NCBI GenBank assembly: GCA_937923355.1
Contig: CALAIO010000107.1
Coordinates: forward strand, 1-10,911
Source: an uncultured Rhizobiaceae group bacterium
GTDB taxonomy: Bacteria > Pseudomonadota > Alphaproteobacteria > Rhizobiales > Rhizobiaceae
Reading direction: 5' to 3'
DNA length: 10,911 nucleotides
A program made the position numbers and the translations under genes. The notes beneath the pieces were generated by a model. That model worked only from the letters and a program-made list of their open reading frames with translations, searched no databases and was not told the origin of the DNA. Shown here one piece after another: positions 9,201-10,911 of this stretch. How positions within the stretch are numbered: the first letter of the stretch is position 1; each line of letters opens with the position of its first letter.

Positions 9201-10911
9201 ACGTGATTGTAACATTACCCGTATTGCTGACTTCATATTCGTAGAAGAGTTGATCACCTACTGAATCATAAGAAGTTGGCGAAGCTGATGTTAGACGCTT
9301 ATCAATCGTTAACTCAGGTGTTTGAGTGCCTGTTACCGTTACAGTATCCGAGTTTGATGTAGCAACACCATCACTGGCAGTCGCAATGTTTGTTACAGAA
9401 CCTGCATTAAGATCGGGCTGGGTTACCGAATAATTTGCAGTACATGTTAAAGAATTACCAGGTAGCAAGCCGCCTACCGGAATAGCAGGACAAGAAACAT
9501 TGCCTCCTGCTGCATCAATAACATCGTCAGAAATTGTAATGGGCGCCGTGATCGACACATTGCCATCATTGGTCACTTCATAAGTATATGAAATTGTATC
9601 ACCAAGGTTTGTGAAGTCAGTTGTTGTGGTTTGTTTATCAAGTGTGAGAACACGGTTTTCTGCAATCACACTTACAGCAGCATTTGCAGTCGGTTCTACA
9701 ATTGTACCGCGCGCAGGTACAGCTTCTGCTGTTGCTGTATTGGTAATATCGTTTTGTGCATCTACATCACCTTGCTGAACGACATAAGTCGCCTGAAATT
9801 GCTGAATGGCATCGGGCGCAAGCGTAACATTTGTTGGTGTAATTGCAGATAATGTCCCTACCCCATTATGCACGTCAGATACATTTACATTGTTGAGTGT
9901 AATATTGCCGGTATTCTCAACTTCATACGTGTAGGTAATCGTATCACCTACATTCGCACCACTTGTAATTGATGGCGTTTTAGTAATTGTCATTAAGTTA
10001 TTGGCAGCGGGACCAGGAATTTCCAATTCACCCGATACAGCGCCAAGCGTGCCTTCAGTTGGCGTCGCTGTGACAGAGGCTACATTTCTAAATATGATGT
10101 CATCATCTAGATTTTGTTGAGTAACCGTATGTTGGCCAGTACAAGTCATTACCTGGCCGCTTGTTAACGTTTGAAGAGGACAACTCACTGCACCCGTAAT
10201 AAAGGTATCGGTTACCTCTACGTTTGTTAGCGTAACAGAACCAACATTGGATACCAGAAACTCATAATTGATAATATCATCAACAGCTGAATAGCTTGTC
10301 CTATCAGCAGTTTTCTCGATTGTGATACCTGGCGCCACTTCTGGTGTACCTGTTGCATCATTGCCATCGCGGAAAAACCAGAAATTATCACCACGATTTG
10401 AAGAGCCATCATCATCAAATACAAATGGCGTGGTTGAACCTTGTGTAAGAATATTATCAAGCAAGCCGGGAACTGGTGTTAGATCAAACCAGCCTGTGCT
10501 GGTTTCATTTGACCCTTGGTTACGAAAACAGTTTTCAAAGCCCAGTGATGTAGTACCGGTTCGGTTTGTGCGTTCTACCTGCTCTGGTCCTGAGAAACTT
10601 CCGACCCTGAAACCATTTACCTCAAAGAAAACATCATTGAAGTCAAAGTTACCGGGACATGCGTCACCATCTCTTGCCGTTAAACGTGCATAACCTTCTA
10701 CAATTGAGCCCCCAAAATATGTAGAACAAGCTGTTGGCCCACAATTAAGAGCCTGTGATGGGCCGAGCTGAAAAGGGTTTCCTCTGAATGCCGCTGGTTG
10801 ACCGGTAAACTGAAAACCCTGAAATTGAGTGGATGGATTTACAAATTGGTAATAGATGTTTCCGTTTGCGCCAATGAGTACAAACATTGTACCGCCAACG
10901 GGTGGATATGT
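1..10911 (-). CDS. Giant DUF11-repeat surface/adhesin-like protein, partial at both ends
   Basis: One minus-strand frame is open across the entire window (3,637 codons), with no in-frame stop found on a triplet-by-triplet check. Neither the start nor the stop codon is inside, so the full protein is longer. It consists of a unique N-terminal domain (fragment residues 1-195), 26 consecutive DUF11/TIGR01451-type beta-sandwich repeats (196 to about 3358), an Asp-rich calcium-type linker (about 3359-3396), a carboxypeptidase-regulatory/SdrD-B-like domain (about 3398-3538) and the beginning of a 27th DUF11-type module (from 3540). Composition is rich in Thr, Asp, Val, Asn and Gly and poor in Lys and Cys, as expected of an exported acidic stalk. 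No catalytic motif or transmembrane segment is visible. Such proteins are usually exported and cell-surface or matrix associated. Adhesion or an extracellular scaffold is the inferred role; no ligand can be named. Secretion route is unknown because both termini are missing. Confidence 0.95.
295..721 (-). other. Carboxypeptidase-regulatory / SdrD-B-like beta-sandwich domain
   Basis: About 142 residues, roughly fragment residues 3398-3538. It starts DPTGYFYCQETARILPGG, then has I-S-V-T-G-P and [24 protein letters not shown]. The G-S-F-x-F ... P-G-x-Y-x-L signature is that of the transthyretin-like carboxypeptidase regulatory / SdrD-B fold. It continues through a less typical Leu/Gly/Ala-rich tail (L-P-L-G-S, L-G-A-G-E-I-G, N-P-F-Y-F-T-F-E) to I-P-L-I-F-C-G-A. 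Two cysteines, one in each end strand, could pair. The domain is placed between two DUF11-type modules and probably acts as a structural spacer. I recall similar units starting Y-F-Y with a T-G-x-I-x-x-G-G motif in other proteobacterial DUF11 proteins, but this is from memory. Confidence 0.72.
722..837 (-). other. Asp-rich calcium-type linker (thrombospondin type 3-like)
   Basis: A short Pro-rich segment (I-N-P-T-P-P-P-L) leads into E-D-A-D-N-D-G-S-P-D, followed after eight residues (T-A-E-S-P-T-G-D) by R-D-G-D-G-I-P-D-A-Q-D. The D-x-D-x-D-G-x-P-D spacing is the familiar calcium-binding thrombospondin type 3 / extracellular EF-hand-like linker that separates domains in large secreted proteins. 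It marks the end of the main repeat array and the start of a different domain set. Calcium binding is inferred from the motif. Confidence 0.8.
838..1251 (-). repeat. Divergent DUF11-type repeat 26 (array cap)
   Basis: About 138 residues beginning M-D-I-T-K-S-R-I-S-V-T-Q. The central YEINVENTGNVTLTNLQVEDD strand pair is canonical, but the second half differs from all upstream units. It reads L-S-A-A-L-A-P-A-S-V-I-T, then T-A-S-G-F-A-G-T-G-S-E-N-A-S-Y-N-G, an L-F-V-G-D-V-Q-L-D-P strand, G-T-I-I-I-T-T-R-V-D-F, N-T-A-T-A-T-S and a tail S-S-DDPSVTPGD. The D-D-L-S-A-A-L / Y-N-G / L-x-P layout resembles the other DUF11-like subtype seen at the left edge of the window (D-D-L-D-A-V-F-G / Y-N-G-G / LLTGG). 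This unit therefore looks like the first member of a second subtype rather than a degenerate copy of the main array. The exact C-terminal boundary is approximate. Confidence 0.8.
1252..1623 (-). repeat. DUF11-type repeat 25: long class without acidic loop
   Basis: A 124-residue module beginning I-A-V-E-K-V-A-D-I-S-G-F. It has the I-S-G-F-D-N-P-P-V-P-G-N loop, like repeats 9 and 12, instead of DDGGDG. It retains ITYTFTVTNTGNVTLTN, S-G-G-P-I, the L-D-Q-D-D-I-N-S-G-S-F strand and the tail SDLSDDPANPAGDDDPTV. It closes the long-class array and leads into the divergent repeat 26. Confidence 0.88.
1624..4638 (-). repeat. DUF11-type repeats 17-24: highly regular ~378-bp tandem array
   Basis: Eight direct repeats start at 4638, 4260, 3882, 3507, 3129, 2751, 2373 and 1995. 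Six are exactly 378 bp (126 codons); the unit starting at 3882 is 375 bp and the last is 372 bp. The shared protein pattern is I-x-I-E-K-x-x-T-I-DDGGDGSVDEGD, then I-N-Y-T-F-T-V-T-N-T-G-N-V-T-L-T, DDDAVVSGGPITSLLPG, T-A-T-F-T-A-Q-H-x-L-T-Q-D-E-I-N-S-G-S-Y-E-N-Q-A-T-V-S-G and a tail T-D-L-SDDPAD-x-T-G-x-DDPT. Every copy has an Asp-rich loop of 12 residues resembling an EF-hand or dockerin calcium loop, and none has a cysteine. Repeat 17 and repeat 24 are the most diverged edges. Many differences between copies are silent third-position changes. In the cell this should form a uniform stretch of rod. The array is also a plausible site for copy-number change by recombination. Confidence 0.93.
4639..5430 (-). 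repeat. DUF11-type repeats 15-16: enlarged long-class modules
   Basis: Repeat 15 (5041-5430, 130 residues) and repeat 16 (4639-5040, 134 residues) are the longest regular modules. The extra length sits in the mid-domain loop: repeat 15 adds a V-P-F-D-P-T-A-T-V-Q-N-N-V stretch before D-S-T-T-Y, and repeat 16 adds a D-D-V-I-V-N-P-T-A-T-N-G stretch before S-L-A-P-G. Both keep the K motif, the GD-x-I/I-L-Y core, the T-L/N-D-L strand and the Asp-rich tail (DDPAVGG-T-Q-DPT; DDPATGT-D-DDPT), and both are cysteine-free. Repeat 16 has a degenerate acidic loop, DDFGDGTIEVGD. They form a transition between the cysteine doublet and the highly regular array downstream. Confidence 0.87.
5431..6120 (-). repeat. 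DUF11-type repeats 13-14: cysteine-pair doublet inside the cysteine-free array
   Basis: Two modules of 114 and 116 residues, starting at 6120 and 5778, return to the short class. Each has a cysteine pair (SCQPIPAGG to LLC in repeat 13; PCFTGN to ETC in repeat 14), a V-G-(D/E)-x-(V/I)-x-Y-x-(Y)-x-(V/I)-x-N core and no Asp-rich tail. Repeat 13 ends in T-S-P-T-V-S-E-T-I-P, closely matching the end of repeat 5 (T-S-P-Q-V-S-E-T-I-P). That points to duplication or exchange with the upstream short-class block. The doublet is flanked on both sides by long-class repeats (12 and 15). Confidence 0.88.
6121..7602 (-). repeat. DUF11-type repeats 9-12: long cysteine-free class
   Basis: Four modules of 123-124 residues starting at 7602, 7230, 6858 and 6489. 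They have the canonical I-E-K / GD-x-I-x-Y-x-F-x-V-x-N-T-G-N core, followed by S-G-G-P-I or T-G-T-P-I, then E-x-D-(T/S)-x-x-(F/Y)-x-A and T-Q-x-(D/N)-I. The tail is Asp-rich, of the form DDPA...G-D-DDPT-(V/I). No cysteines occur. Repeats 10 and 11 carry an EF-hand-like acidic loop near their start (DDGGDGRPDVGD in repeat 10; one residue shorter in repeat 11). Repeats 9 and 12 replace it with an I-S-G-(L/F)-S-T-P-x-x-x-GD loop. The alternation shows that the loop is interchangeable in this family. Confidence 0.9.
7603..10326 (-). repeat. DUF11-type repeats 1-8: short class with a cysteine pair
   Basis: Eight tandem modules of 110-120 residues. Start positions, taken at the first residue of the hydrophobic-x-hydrophobic-x-K motif, are 10326, 9996, 9648, 9312, 8979, 8631, 8271 and 7941. 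Each has the K motif, a V-G-D-x-(I/V)-x-Y-x-(F/Y)-x-V-x-N core, then V-T-Q-x-D-(L/I) and N-x-A. Seven of the eight carry two cysteines about 14-22 residues apart flanking the Pro/Gly-rich loop, for example SC-P-L-Q-T-L-T-S-G-Q-V-M-TC in repeat 1. Their constant placement suggests an intradomain disulfide in an oxidising compartment. Repeat 2 (9649-9996) lacks both cysteines, having Ala/Thr and Gln-Phe-Gln in those regions. These repeats lack the Asp-rich DDP tail of the later class and instead end with variable, sometimes Pro-containing linkers. The repeats are clearly homologous but well diverged from each other at both DNA and protein level. Confidence 0.9.
10327..10911 (-). other. Non-repetitive N-terminal domain of the giant protein (partial)
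   Basis: Fragment residues 1-195, immediately before the first DUF11 repeat. Unlike the rest of the protein it is not repetitive and is rich in aromatic residues. Visible landmarks are a segment with two cysteines (Cys57, Cys62), then GYARLTARDGDACPGNFDFND (residues 73-93, with Cys85), an FFEVNG strand (95-100), an R-T-N-R-T-G-T-T-S-L-G-F stretch (114-125), Cys128, GWFDLTP (140-146), a D-D-D-G loop (166-169) and DNFWFFRDG (175-183). The alternating hydrophobic strands and Asp-rich loops suggest a beta-sandwich or jelly-roll that may bind Ca2+ or a ligand. From memory, a similar F-D-F-N-D / V-N-G / G-x-F module precedes DUF11 repeats in other marine Gram-negative proteins, but I cannot attach a Pfam name. 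As the only non-repeat globular part near this end, it is a candidate functional tip. The domain may begin upstream of the window. Confidence 0.6.

Noticed and set aside
10322..10693. A 123-codon plus-strand open frame opposite the N-terminal domain.
   Set aside because: The minus strand here encodes coherent beta-strand sequence continuous with repeat 1, while the plus-strand product shows no recognisable domain and no upstream signals.
1..10911. Promoters, terminators, tRNA or other RNA genes within the window.
   Set aside because: All 10,911 bases are accounted for by coding sequence with recognisable protein modules. I saw no intergenic gap, no hairpin followed by a T-run that stood out, and no RNA gene signature.

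Overview
The whole 10,911-base window lies inside one gene on the minus strand. Reading the complement from the right edge to the left edge gives one unbroken frame of 3,637 codons (phase: codons end at positions 1, 4, 7 and so on). I checked every triplet of that frame by eye and found no stop, frameshift or credible start. The gene is therefore open at both ends, and its real start, signal peptide, anchor, stop, promoter and terminator all lie outside the window. I found no second gene, RNA gene, insertion sequence or CRISPR array. The shorter open frames on either strand are shadows of this gene, many of them recurring with its repeat period.

The product is a giant modular surface or secreted protein built from tandem DUF11-type (TIGR01451 / DUF7507-like) immunoglobulin-like beta-sandwich repeats. 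Their hallmarks are a start such as I-x-I-E-K, then GD-x-I-x-Y-x-F-x-V-x-N-T-G-N-V-T-L, then a Thr-rich strand and V-T-Q-x-D-(I/L)-x-x-G-x-x-x-N-x-A. From N to C terminus (right to left) the order is: a non-repetitive ~195-residue domain (10327-10911); eight short repeats, seven with a cysteine pair (7603-10326); four long cysteine-free repeats with Asp-rich tails (6121-7602); two cysteine-pair repeats (5431-6120); eleven long cysteine-free repeats (1252-5430), of which eight are very alike and mostly exactly 378 bp; a divergent repeat (838-1251); a calcium-binding-type Asp linker (722-837); a carboxypeptidase-regulatory/SdrD-B-like domain (295-720); and the start of a different DUF11-type module (1-294).

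The likely role, inferred from architecture only, is an extracellular stalk or adhesin: a long rod stiffened by Ca2+ and, in part, by disulfides, holding a distal domain away from the cell. The domain vocabulary (paired D-x-D-G-D-G-x-P-D linkers, a segment beginning Y-F-Y-C-Q-E-T, and the N-terminal R-D-G-D / F-D-F-N-D domain) reminds me of marine Gram-negative bacteria, perhaps Alphaproteobacteria of moderate GC. This is a weak taxonomic guess.
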